Assembly: GCF_025359345.1 (NCBI RefSeq)
Contig: NZ_JANYGQ010000033.1
Location: 124,001-188,000, forward strand
Source of the DNA: Mucilaginibacter sp.
Lineage (GTDB): Bacteria > Bacteroidota > Bacteroidia > Sphingobacteriales > Sphingobacteriaceae
Direction: 5' to 3'
DNA length: 64,000 nucleotides
The notes under the pieces were generated by a model. That model was not told the DNA's origin. It worked only from the letters and a program-made list of their open reading frames with translations, and made no database searches. The translations under genes and the position numbers were made by a program. Positions 55,787 through 64,000 of the stretch are shown piece by piece (position 1 is the first letter of the stretch; every line of letters starts with the position of its first letter).

Positions 55787-55825
55787 AAAAGCGCCGTTGT
55801 TGATGAAACAGCGGCGCTTTTTCTT
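55787..55825. terminator. Bidirectional intrinsic terminator
   Basis: AAAAGCGCCGTTGTT-GATGA-AACAGCGGCGCTTTTTC between convergent genes. Confidence 0.88.
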
Positions 55826-55836
55826 TTGAAATTTAG

Positions 55837-57246
55837 CTAATCCTGTTTTAGCAGCTTAAGGGCGTAATCCATTTGTACATCTTTATGCTCAATATAGTCC
55901 GTAATTGTTGGCGTAACCGGGTAATCAGGGATAATCCCCCTGTCTCTATATTTAAGTGGTTTCACGGCAGTGTTGTACTTCCATAAAGGGATATTTACCT
56001 TTATTTGAGTGTTAGGCAGATACAGAGTTGTCCTTGCGCCTGAAGTGTTGCCATAATAGCCGCCGCCGGTTTCTTCGCCAATAAATTTTACGTTTGCAAA
56101 TTGCCGGGCAATACCACAAACATCGGTAGTTGCCGAAAAGCTTTTGCCGTTAATCAGCAAAAAAACAGGGCCTTTGAAATTATCTTCGTGCGGTTGTTGT
56201 ATTGCAAGCTGGTCGTGATCCTTCGTCTCAAATTTCCTGGTGGTGGTTTCTATTGATGAATAATAGCGAAATGGCTTAGCGGTTAGGTATGATATTAACA
56301 GCGCACCATTACCATCATTGCCCCCTGTGTTGTCCCGCAAATCGATAATCAGCTTTTTAATGTGTTTTTCATCCAGTTCTTTAAAGCTTTTTTGCAGAAA
56401 GTCGGTGAGGTTTTCGCGTGTTATATCTAACTTTTCATTAAAAAAGCTTTTAATGGTCATTATCGCTACATCGCCGGGCTGATAAGCCAGCTTTAGGTAT
56501 TGGGTTACCGGGACTGGTGTTGGGTGGCACGCAATATCCTTAAATTGTTTTGCATCAATATGCGTATTCTCAATCTTGCCGTCTGCGGCCTTAAACCATA
56601 TATCGAACGCTGACTTTTCCCCATAAACCAAGTAATATAAATACAGTAAAGGGCTATCCCCGTTGTTCAGTTCGGCGTATTTTCCGCCCTGCGATTGCCC
56701 GTCAGATTGTATATAGGTAAAAAGTTCTTTCCGAAGTTGATTTATCGGGTGAGCATCTATGGCGGTAATTTCCGTTCCCGCAGCCAATCCCTCACTATCG
56801 CACGTTGTATAGGCTTTTGAGCCAATAAAACGTACAATTAAAGGGAATAATTTAACATTATTAATTAGGTTTCTATTAAAATCTGGTGGGAGAAAAGCAG
56901 AAGTATGGCCATCCTCTATGCCGCTGACTAAATATCGTACTAAGCTGTAAAATTTTGTTAAAGTCATTGGAGCATTCAGCTTCGCTTCGCAGTTGTTAAA
57001 CAGTTCCGCCATTTGCTCCTTAGTTTTATAGGTATTTAAACCGGCGTGCAGTTTTTGCAGCGAGTCTTTTAATATTTTGAAGTCCTGCCGCAAAAGCCCG
57101 GGGGCGATCAATTTTGATTCGCTGGCCGTTTGGGCAAATAAATTGATACTCAATGTAGATACCAATACAAGTGCCGCCAATATTTTCCAAAAGTTAAGGC
57201 AATAGTATGCCGGGGCCGCTATCGGGCCGGTTTTAAGTTTTTTCAT
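55837..57246 (-). CDS. S41-family peptidase
   Basis: 469 aa; LIIDLRDNTGGNDGNGALL, INGKSFSATTDVCGIARQF, GEETGGGYYGNTSG. Confidence 0.85.
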   Translation of the reverse strand: MKKLKTGPIAAPAYYCLNFWKILAALVLVSTLSINLFAQTASESKLIAPGLLRQDFKILKDSLQKLHAGLNTYKTKEQMAELFNNCEAKLNAPMTLTKFYSLVRYLVSGIEDGHTSAFLPPDFNRNLINNVKLFPLIVRFIGSKAYTTCDSEGLAAGTEITAIDAHPINQLRKELFTYIQSDGQSQGGKYAELNNGDSPLLYLYYLVYGEKSAFDIWFKAADGKIENTHIDAKQFKDIACHPTPVPVTQYLKLAYQPGDVAIMTIKSFFNEKLDITRENLTDFLQKSFKELDEKHIKKLIIDLRDNTGGNDGNGALLISYLTAKPFRYYSSIETTTRKFETKDHDQLAIQQPHEDNFKGPVFLLINGKSFSATTDVCGIARQFANVKFIGEETGGGYYGNTSGARTTLYLPNTQIKVNIPLWKYNTAVKPLKYRDRGIIPDYPVTPTITDYIEHKDVQMDYALKLLKQD

Positions 57247-57259
57247 AAAAATTAATTGT

Positions 57260-57685
57260 TTACTTCGATGTCGTCTTTATATAAATGAAGAAGGCAAGAA
57301 AACTGCCGGCTATACAGAAGCTCATTATTGCCGCCATAGAGATAAACGGTGGATTATAATATCCGATAAAAGAGAGCCCAACTCCCAAACTCATAAGAAT
57401 GAAAAACCATTTTATTGTTTGATTTTTGGTATCATCGGCCGGCGTTTTCAGAAACTGTTCTACAACTGAATCAGGCACACCCTTTTCAATCATTTTATCT
57501 TTAAGTCGATAATCATGAAAGGATTTAACCGCTTTCAATATAAACGACGATGCCAAATAAATAACGACTAGTGCCGTGACATTTAATACCATTTGTCTTA
57601 TGCCCTCATCGGTTAGGTTACCGTCCGCAGCATTTGCTGCAAATGATATACCTGTAAGGCCGGCAAGTAAGCTTGTCTTTTTCAT
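57260..57685 (-). CDS. Small membrane protein
   Basis: 141 aa with about 3-4 TM segments. Confidence 0.7.
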   Translation of the reverse strand: MKKTSLLAGLTGISFAANAADGNLTDEGIRQMVLNVTALVVIYLASSFILKAVKSFHDYRLKDKMIEKGVPDSVVEQFLKTPADDTKNQTIKWFFILMSLGVGLSFIGYYNPPFISMAAIMSFCIAGSFLAFFIYIKTTSK

Positions 57686-57723
57686 TTTTGCTGAAATATG
57701 GTTGATTAGACCGGTATGATAAA

Positions 57724-58185
57724 TTAATGTTGCAAATTATCAATCATGCTTAAAGTGCTCATTTGTCTTTTGAATTTTTTGCTCAGGCTTGTGCTTTGGT
57801 ACACTACGACAGTCAGGGCAACTACGATTGCGGTACACAAAACATCAACCTGGGTTTGTTTAACAATACCTGCGAGAACGTCCCGATAAAAATATAACGG
57901 GAAAGCCAATAAAATAACTGTAACAAACAGCGGTAAATATTTAGCAAATACCCATCCCGTACGCGCTTGTTCAACTACCTGTAGCTGGCCTAAAACCACT
58001 TCGCTTAAGTTAAAATTAAAAGCCGGTACAGGGCTGTTTTTAATCTCGCTAAACAACAATCGGTACTGAACTACCTTGTTTTTACAACTTTCGCAGCTTT
58101 CAATATGACTAACCACGCCTTCACTATTTTTTGCATCGGTTGCATAATCCTGGATTTCAAGCTCCGTTAAATGCGTAATGTTCAT
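57724..58185 (-). CDS. Anti-sigma-factor-like membrane protein
   Basis: 153 aa; SHIESCESCKNKV zinc-finger-like H-x3-C-x2-C, two TMs; ATGA overlap with the sigma factor. Confidence 0.75.
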   Translation of the reverse strand: MNITHLTELEIQDYATDAKNSEGVVSHIESCESCKNKVVQYRLLFSEIKNSPVPAFNFNLSEVVLGQLQVVEQARTGWVFAKYLPLFVTVILLAFPLYFYRDVLAGIVKQTQVDVLCTAIVVALTVVVYQSTSLSKKFKRQMSTLSMIDNLQH

Positions 58186-58784
58186 AAGTCATCCTTTTTA
58201 TAACTGCCCAATATGTTTTCCTTTAATAATTTTCGCGCCCTAAAAAGGTAGTTTTTTACAGTCCCCGCTGGCAACCCGGTAATTTGGTTTATTTCATCGT
58301 AACTCAACTCCTGCTGATGATAAAGTGAAACCAGGGTTTTGTAAACAGGCGGCAGCTTTTCGATTTCATCCCGCAAAATACCCGACAGTTCTTTTTTGAA
58401 AACGGTTGTTTCGGCGTCATGGGCAAACGCGCCCTTTAATCTGTTGTGATAAGTATTCAATGTTTCACCTTCCTCGCCGTTATTGCCAGGTAAAACCAGT
58501 TTCTTTTTTTCCAGGTAGTGCAAACAGGTATTATAAGCAATTTGCCCAATCCATGTTGATAGTTTGCATTGAAACCTAAACCCGCTTAACCTGTTAAATA
58601 CTTTTAAGTAAATATCCTGCGCAATGTCCTTACGGTCGTAGGCGTTGGGTATCATTTTAAACACAATCATGGCAACCAGGCCCTCGGTGTTTTTTATGAT
58701 TATCCCGAAAGCATAGTTATCACCGCCCAGCACCTTAGTAACCAAGCTTCTATCTTCAAGATAATTTTCAGTTTCACTATTCAC
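58182..58784 (-). CDS. ECF RNA polymerase sigma factor
   Basis: 200 aa; AYDRKDIAQDIYLKVFNRLSGFRFQCKLSTWIGQIAYNTCLHYLEKKK; LSYDEINQITGLPAGTVKNYLFRARKLLKE. Confidence 0.93.
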   Translation of the reverse strand: MNSETENYLEDRSLVTKVLGGDNYAFGIIIKNTEGLVAMIVFKMIPNAYDRKDIAQDIYLKVFNRLSGFRFQCKLSTWIGQIAYNTCLHYLEKKKLVLPGNNGEEGETLNTYHNRLKGAFAHDAETTVFKKELSGILRDEIEKLPPVYKTLVSLYHQQELSYDEINQITGLPAGTVKNYLFRARKLLKENILGSYKKDDL

Positions 58785-58867
58785 CTGGATGATTTGACCG
58801 GCAAGTTAAAATAATGTTGCAGGCCACCGGTAAAAAATTGGCCTAACCGACCTTAACCTGCTTCGTC

Positions 58868-60343
58868 TTATTTCTCATACAATGTTTTCCACGCCCCTTC
58901 ATATACATCCTTCGCTGTCCATTGCGGCTGTATGGGGTCATCGGCAACGTATTTGGCGGCAAGAATATAGGAACCGATAAACTTCATTACATAATTCATA
59001 TCCATATTGCCGGCTTCGTCGCTTAGCTGGTGGTAGCGATTGGTAATGGTTCCATCAAACGTTTTCATGCCGAGGCTAAACGTTGGAGCGGGTATGCCTT
59101 TGCCGGCAAGCGGGTAATTGTCGCTTCCAGAAAATAGTTCGCCACCGGTTGGGTCGCCGCCAACATGCAGCCCGTAAGCCTGGCAAGCTTTAACAATAAG
59201 CGGGTCGGCACTGGTGCGGCCAATTCCGACTAACGATATTAAGGTAGTATCGTTGTAGCTGGCGTTATCAATGTTTAAATTATAAACGGTTTGTTTTAAC
59301 GGCGTAACCGGGTGTGCAGCATAGTAAATGCTGCCCAGCAGGCCTTCTTCTTCGGCGGTGTAGGCAATAAACAATATAGAACGTTTAGCCGGATGTTTAC
59401 CGAAATATCTTGCGGCGGCAATTATAGCGGTGGTGCCCGAAGCGTTATCCCTGGCGCCATTATAAATACTATCCAGTTTGCCTTCTTCCATCCTGGGTAC
59501 TGCGGCTACACCCAAATGGTCGTAATGCGAGGACAACAGTAAGTATTGTTTGCTAAGCTGCGCATCGGTACCAGGGATGTAAGCCATTACATTTTTCAGG
59601 GCGATGTCTTTTACCCCGGTGCCCGAAATATTGATGCTGGCTTTGGCGCCGGCAGTTTTTACGCCATCATCCAGCTTTGCTGCATTAATAATAAGTGTTG
59701 GCAATTGATTTTCATCTGCCGGGCCGGCTGGTTTACTGCCGCCAAGATAGCCCGCTACTTCGCCCCAAAATGTTGCGTCGGTATTCCAGCGTTCAATTAA
59801 TGCAGCCGCGCCTTTTTCGGTGAGTGTTTTTTGAAGTGCCGCCATTCCGCGGAAATATTGTGAGCCGTTGCTTTGATTAACCTTTCCCATATCAACCAGT
59901 ACCACTTTGCCTTTTACATCGGCAGCCGGCAGTCCGGCAGCTATATCTTTATCAGCGTAAATAACAGGGGCATCAAGTTTAATATCTTTTGCTTCAGGCT
60001 GCAATGCGTCAATTGTCGTTTTAAAAGTCATCGAACCAAGAGATACAGTACCGGTTGCAGAGGGCGTAACAAACCTCAGGCTGAACAGTTGAAAATAACC
60101 GGTAGCACCGTCTACCGGCTTTGCGCCGGCCGCTTTAAATTGGTCGGCAATATATTGGGCGGCGGTGTTTATTTCGGGGCGCTCAATGTTACGGCCTTTC
60201 AATTCGTCGGACGCTAAATAACGTAAGGGCGCTAAAGCAACATCAGGCGGGTTGGTTGCCGCAATGTTTTTCATATCGTTTTGCTGTGCAAAGGCAAAGC
60301 CGCTACCAACAAGCAGACATGCTAAGGTGAGTTTAAGTTTCAT
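58868..60343 (-). CDS. M28-family metallopeptidase with PA domain
   Basis: MKLKLTLACLLVGSGFAFAQ start (refined from 60391); SSHYDHLG, NGARDNASGT, AYTAEEEGLLGS, NYPLAGKGIPAP. Confidence 0.93.
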   Translation of the reverse strand: MKLKLTLACLLVGSGFAFAQQNDMKNIAATNPPDVALAPLRYLASDELKGRNIERPEINTAAQYIADQFKAAGAKPVDGATGYFQLFSLRFVTPSATGTVSLGSMTFKTTIDALQPEAKDIKLDAPVIYADKDIAAGLPAADVKGKVVLVDMGKVNQSNGSQYFRGMAALQKTLTEKGAAALIERWNTDATFWGEVAGYLGGSKPAGPADENQLPTLIINAAKLDDGVKTAGAKASINISGTGVKDIALKNVMAYIPGTDAQLSKQYLLLSSHYDHLGVAAVPRMEEGKLDSIYNGARDNASGTTAIIAAARYFGKHPAKRSILFIAYTAEEEGLLGSIYYAAHPVTPLKQTVYNLNIDNASYNDTTLISLVGIGRTSADPLIVKACQAYGLHVGGDPTGGELFSGSDNYPLAGKGIPAPTFSLGMKTFDGTITNRYHQLSDEAGNMDMNYVMKFIGSYILAAKYVADDPIQPQWTAKDVYEGAWKTLYEK

Positions 60344-60373
60344 GGGTTTAAAGATAGGGAATAGGATGAATGG

Positions 60374-60413
60374 TTTTTTGTAGAAACGCAATACTTTGCG
60401 TCTCTATAAAAAA
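60374..60413. repeat. GTAGAGACG-type palindromic element, copy A
   Basis: TTTTTTgTAGAAACGCAAtacTTTGCGTCTCTAtAAAAAA; imperfect stem flanked by T6/A6. Confidence 0.75.
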
Positions 60414-60443
60414 TCGAGAAATATAAATGCGGGTTACCTGTCA

Positions 60444-60474
60444 GCGTAGAGACGCAAGTATTGCGTCTCTACGC
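60444..60474. repeat. GTAGAGACG-type palindromic element, copy B (perfect 14-bp arms)
   Basis: GCGTAGAGACGCAA-GTA-TTGCGTCTCTACGC. Confidence 0.85.
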
Positions 60475-61311
60475 GAATACTTCAACCTCATCATCATACG
60501 ATGCCCACACCATATAAGGGTGCGTATCCGCATGATAAATTTCGCCGGTGGCAGATATGCCGATGATGCCGGCAAAGCCATCGTAGGGTTTCAGTTCGTT
60601 CAAGGTTTTTTCGGTTGCAAGGGCTAATGGCATGGCATCGGTAACGCGGGTTACTATATTTGATGCGACTGCACCACTAACAATGTCCTCGCCTACACCA
60701 GTACATGATATTGCTGCAAAAGCATTGGCGTAATTACCGGCCGTAGTTGCCGAATCACTTACGCGGCCGGGTATTTCAAAGCCTTTGCCGCCCGTTGAGG
60801 TGGCGGCTGCCAGGTTGCCGTAAACATCGAGCGCCACACAGCCCACAGTGCCAAGGCGGATGGAATCGCTTAGTTTCTTTTCATATTCTTTACGGCGCTG
60901 CGGTGTTTCGGGGTTGTAATATTTAAAGCCGTTTTCGCGGGCGAAATTAAGGGCGCCCCTGCCGCTCAATACGCGGTCGTCATAAGGTAAAAGTTTCTCG
61001 GCAATGCAGATAGGGTTTTTTACATCTTCGATATTTATCACGCCCGAAAAACGCATGGTTTTGCCATCCATCAACGAGGCGCTTAAGCGTATCTTACCAT
61101 CACTTTGTATTTGTGAGCCCGTGCCTGCGTTAAACAGTTCGCAATTTTCGAGCAGGCAGGTAGTATAAACCACGGTTTCGACAGCGGTATGGCTTTGCAG
61201 GTACTTATGGCCCAACTGCACTATTTCGGCAAGCGCATCCTGCTTGGCTTTTTTTACTTTCTGGTTAGTTTGCGATTCGCTAAAAAAACCACCGTGGATT
61301 ATTATTTTCAT
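60469..61311 (-). CDS. iaaA: Isoaspartyl peptidase / type-2 L-asparaginase (Ntn hydrolase)
   Basis: MKIIIHGGFFSESQT start (refined from 61356); GTGSQIQSDGKIRLSASLMDG; Thr nucleophile region LGTVGCVALDVYGNLAAATSTGG. Confidence 0.9.
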   Translation of the reverse strand: MKIIIHGGFFSESQTNQKVKKAKQDALAEIVQLGHKYLQSHTAVETVVYTTCLLENCELFNAGTGSQIQSDGKIRLSASLMDGKTMRFSGVINIEDVKNPICIAEKLLPYDDRVLSGRGALNFARENGFKYYNPETPQRRKEYEKKLSDSIRLGTVGCVALDVYGNLAAATSTGGKGFEIPGRVSDSATTAGNYANAFAAISCTGVGEDIVSGAVASNIVTRVTDAMPLALATEKTLNELKPYDGFAGIIGISATGEIYHADTHPYMVWASYDDEVEVFA

Positions 61312-61337
61312 TGGTAAACACGTATTATGGTAGAGAA

Positions 61338-61456
61338 TTAAGAAGTCAAGAATCAAGAGCCAAGATGAAAAACGTGGCGCGGCGATTTTCTCTCAAATTT
61401 CGAAATTTCTTGGTTCTTGACTTCTTGGTTCTTGCCTTCTTGATTCTTGACTCTCT
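61338..61456. repeat. 15-bp repeats in inverted and tandem arrangement
   Basis: TCTTGGTTCTTGACT / TCTTGGTTCTTGCCT / TCTTGATTCTTGACT (61408-61452) and inverted copy AGTCAAGAATCAAGA (61344-61358). Confidence 0.8.
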
Positions 61457-61458
61457 TC

Positions 61459-62370
61459 TTAGCTTCCTATACCCGGCACATGCGCTACGGTATCTTCGGC
61501 CTTCACGCTTTTCTTTATCATTAACTGGTTGGTCAATAAATCGTATTTGTCAAAAATCGACATCACACTTACCCGCATATTTTTTATGGATACCGGCGAG
61601 CCCATTTCCACGTCATAAATATTGGTTTCGGCCATTTTGCGGCCATTAACCAAAATAGTAAGGCCTGAACCGATTGCTTCCATCATGGTGCCTTCGGTTA
61701 TCAGCAAACCGGCATCCTCGCCCAAGCCGATACCCAGCATGCCCGGATTACTGGCTACCGCATATAACAGCCTGCCGATACGGCCGCGCTGCACAAAGTG
61801 AGTATCAATAATAACAGAATCAATAAAACCAAGTCCTGCGGTTATCTGCACCTCGCCTTTAATCAGCGCCTTGTTGCTTTGGCCGCGATAAATCATATTG
61901 GTTGATGCCGCTGCTGCCCCGGCTGATGTGCCTGCTATAACAAAATGCTCTTTTTCGTAACGGCTCTTCATGATCTGCAAAAATTCCGTGCCGCCAAAAA
62001 TCGAACTTAATCTTAACTGGTCGCCGCCGCTAAACATCACCACATCGCATTTGCGTATGCGCTCCAGGTATTCAGGGTTTGACGCATCCTCGCGCTTGCG
62101 GATATCCATCACCCCAATAGGGTTTGCCAGCAAATAATTAAAGGCCTCGGTATATTCCTCGCCCACAAGGTCGGGGATTTGCGATGCCGTAGTAATAACT
62201 TCAACAATTGAACCTGATTGCTTTGCCGATTCGGTAATTATCCGCCTCAATATTCCCTGTTCAAAAAATTTAAGGTGATCAGGTTTTATCAATTGCTCCT
62301 GTGCGCCCAAATTTGTGTTCATGTCAACGGCGCCGCCAATAATTATTAATTTACCTTTCGGGACAGTCAT
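61459..62370 (-). CDS. cphB: Cyanophycinase
   Basis: 303 aa; GKLIIIGGAVDMN, FSGGDQLRLSSIFGGTEFLQ, VIAGTSAGAAAAS, TAGLGFIDSVIIDTHFVQRGRIGRLL. Confidence 0.95.
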   Translation of the reverse strand: MTVPKGKLIIIGGAVDMNTNLGAQEQLIKPDHLKFFEQGILRRIITESAKQSGSIVEVITTASQIPDLVGEEYTEAFNYLLANPIGVMDIRKREDASNPEYLERIRKCDVVMFSGGDQLRLSSIFGGTEFLQIMKSRYEKEHFVIAGTSAGAAAASTNMIYRGQSNKALIKGEVQITAGLGFIDSVIIDTHFVQRGRIGRLLYAVASNPGMLGIGLGEDAGLLITEGTMMEAIGSGLTILVNGRKMAETNIYDVEMGSPVSIKNMRVSVMSIFDKYDLLTNQLMIKKSVKAEDTVAHVPGIGS

Positions 62371-62635
62371 TTTTAGTTAATTAAGTTAGATTAGGCTGAA
62401 TGATTGCTTCAGTTGACAATGTTCATTAAGTTTAACTATATTAACTCAATTCAACGTAATCAACTTACTCACGTAATCAACCTTCGCCTATCGCACTACA
62501 AATTAAAATAAAAACCGCCATAAACACAGGTTGTTGTAAATAATAATGCCTTTTTTGTGGCAAAAGTTTTATTAAACGCTTAAGTTATTTAGTTTTAAAA
62601 GAAAATTACCCCCAAACATTGATAGCATCATCTTT

Positions 62636-64000
62636 ATGAAGATAGAAAATATACAAGTATTGCGCGGCCCGAACATCTGGAGTGTTAGTCGTAAAAAATT
62701 AATACAAATGCGGCTGAACCTGGAGGACATGGAAGATCGCCCAACTAATACTATTGAGGGTTTTTATGATCGACTGGAGAAACTGATGCCCAGCCTTTAT
62801 ACGCATCGTTGTTCGCCGGGTGTTGAGGGGGGCTTTTTTCAGCGGGTTATTGCCGGTACCTGGATGGGGCATGTAATTGAGCATATTGCGTTGGAGATAC
62901 AATCGCTTGCCGGTATGGAAACCGGTTTTGGCCGCACCCGCGAAACAAAAACAAAAGGGGTTTACAATGTTGTATTCACCTACCTCGAGGAAAAGGTGGG
63001 CATTTTTGCTGCCGAAAGCGCTGTGGCCATTGCCGATGCTGTTATTAATGGTGAAGATTATGACCTTGACCGCGACATACAGAAAATGCGCGAAATACGC
63101 GAAAATACCCGCCTGGGCCCAAGTACCGGCTCGATAGTGGAAGAGGCCATAGCAAGGGATATCCCCTGGATTAGGCTGAACAACCAGTCGCTGGTGCAAT
63201 TGGGCTACGGCAAAAACCAGGTGCGTTTCCGCGCGACCATGACGGAGAAAACCAGCAGCATTGCCGTTGATATTGCCAGTAATAAGGACGAAACCAAGCG
63301 TTTGCTTTTGGAGCAGGCCATACCCGTTGCCAAGGGGATTACTATATCATCGCTTGAAGGTGTGGACGAAGCTATCCGCAAAGTTGGCTTTCCGCTGGTA
63401 TTTAAACCATTGGATGGGAATCACGGTCGCGGTATCTCCATCAATATCCGCACCCGCGAAGATGCTGTTGCCGCTTACGAGTTTGCAGCCAAAATATCGC
63501 GCCGGGTAATTGTGGAGCGATTTATAACCGGGTACGATTTTAGGGTATTAGTGATTGATAACAAAATGGTAGCTGCCGCTCTGCGCGATCCTGCTCACGT
63601 TAAAGGTGATGGTGTATCGACAATACAACAGCTTATCGACAAAGAAAATACCGACCCGCGCCGTGGTTACGGTCACGAGAATGTGCTTACCTTAATCTCG
63701 ATAGACCGGGACACACTGGATTTGCTGGAAAAGAAAGGCTATACTTTAGAAACTGTGCCAAAAAAAGGCGAAAAGGTTTTTGTAAAGTCGACCGCTAATT
63801 TGAGCACCGGCGGCACATCCGTTGATGTTACCGACCATGTGCACCCGCAAAACATATTTATCTGCGAACGTATCTCCAAAATCATCGGGCTGGATATTTG
63901 CGGCATCGATATTATGGCCGAAAACCTTACCGAACCGCTTACCGAAAATGGGGGTGTGGTTTTAGAGGTGAATGCCGCGCCTGGCTTCCGGATGCACATC
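62636..64000 (+). CDS. cphA: Cyanophycin synthetase, 3' end off the window
   Basis: ATG at 62636, open for 455 codons: MKIENIQVLRGPNIWSVSRKKLIQMRLNLEDMEDRPTNTIEGFYDRLEKLMPSLYTHRCSPGVEGGFF...FKPLDGNHGRGISINI...LEVNAAPGFRMHI. Not in the ORF track because it is truncated. Confidence 0.97.
   Translation, partial: MKIENIQVLRGPNIWSVSRKKLIQMRLNLEDMEDRPTNTIEGFYDRLEKLMPSLYTHRCSPGVEGGFFQRVIAGTWMGHVIEHIALEIQSLAGMETGFGRTRETKTKGVYNVVFTYLEEKVGIFAAESAVAIADAVINGEDYDLDRDIQKMREIRENTRLGPSTGSIVEEAIARDIPWIRLNNQSLVQLGYGKNQVRFRATMTEKTSSIAVDIASNKDETKRLLLEQAIPVAKGITISSLEGVDEAIRKVGFPLVFKPLDGNHGRGISINIRTREDAVAAYEFAAKISRRVIVERFITGYDFRVLVIDNKMVAAALRDPAHVKGDGVSTIQQLIDKENTDPRRGYGHENVLTLISIDRDTLDLLEKKGYTLETVPKKGEKVFVKSTANLSTGGTSVDVTDHVHPQNIFICERISKIIGLDICGIDIMAENLTEPLTENGGVVLEVNAAPGFRMHI

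Noticed and set aside
1-64000. tRNA, rRNA, CRISPR arrays, prophage or transposase genes
   Set aside because: Looked for T-loop/anticodon-like patterns, regularly spaced direct repeats, and transposase/integrase motifs; none found. A tRNAscan/minced run would be needed to exclude them formally.

Overview
This 64 kb window is chromosomal sequence from a Bacteroidota member, most likely Sphingobacteriaceae (Mucilaginibacter/Pedobacter-like). That placement is inferred from TonB receptors, GH144, S41 peptidases, a propeller-type sensor kinase and TTG-N19/20-TAnnTTTG promoters. Main content, left to right: (1) a nitrate/nitrite assimilation cluster: a molybdopterin nitrate reductase fused to a NirB-like FAD oxidoreductase (runs off the left edge), a NarK-type MFS transporter, an outer-membrane porin, a Cys-rich Crp/Fnr regulator, NirD, NirB, CobA and a DUF7009-like protein. 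(2) Mixed housekeeping and accessory genes, including two paralogous ArsR+SRPBCC modules. (3) A TonB receptor / beta-helix lipoprotein / propeller-like lipoprotein / metallophosphoesterase locus. (4) A 1342-aa multi-TM Cache-like receptor that also carries a P-loop NTPase. (5) A deacetylase-like exported protein, exonuclease III, and a Cys-rich (CMRC) AraC regulator next to a 40-aa metallothionein-like ORF absent from the ORF track. (6) GluQ-RS, an MBL-fold protein, GH144, a HigBA module, a two-component system, a desaturase, GHL10 and an ECF sigma/anti-sigma pair. (7) A cyanophycin cluster (isoaspartyl peptidase, cyanophycinase, CphA running off the right edge). The least explained signals are: the 8-Cys mini-protein next to the CMRC/AraC regulator; the Cache-TM-NTPase protein; short-period intergenic repeats built on AGTC-like words that often abut stop codons; a small dispersed palindrome (GTAGAGACGCAA..TTGCGTCTCTAC) that supplies one gene's stop codon; and several promoters whose -33/-7 spacer or -7 region is filled by a palindrome next to a regulator gene. 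No tRNA, rRNA or CRISPR array was recognised.
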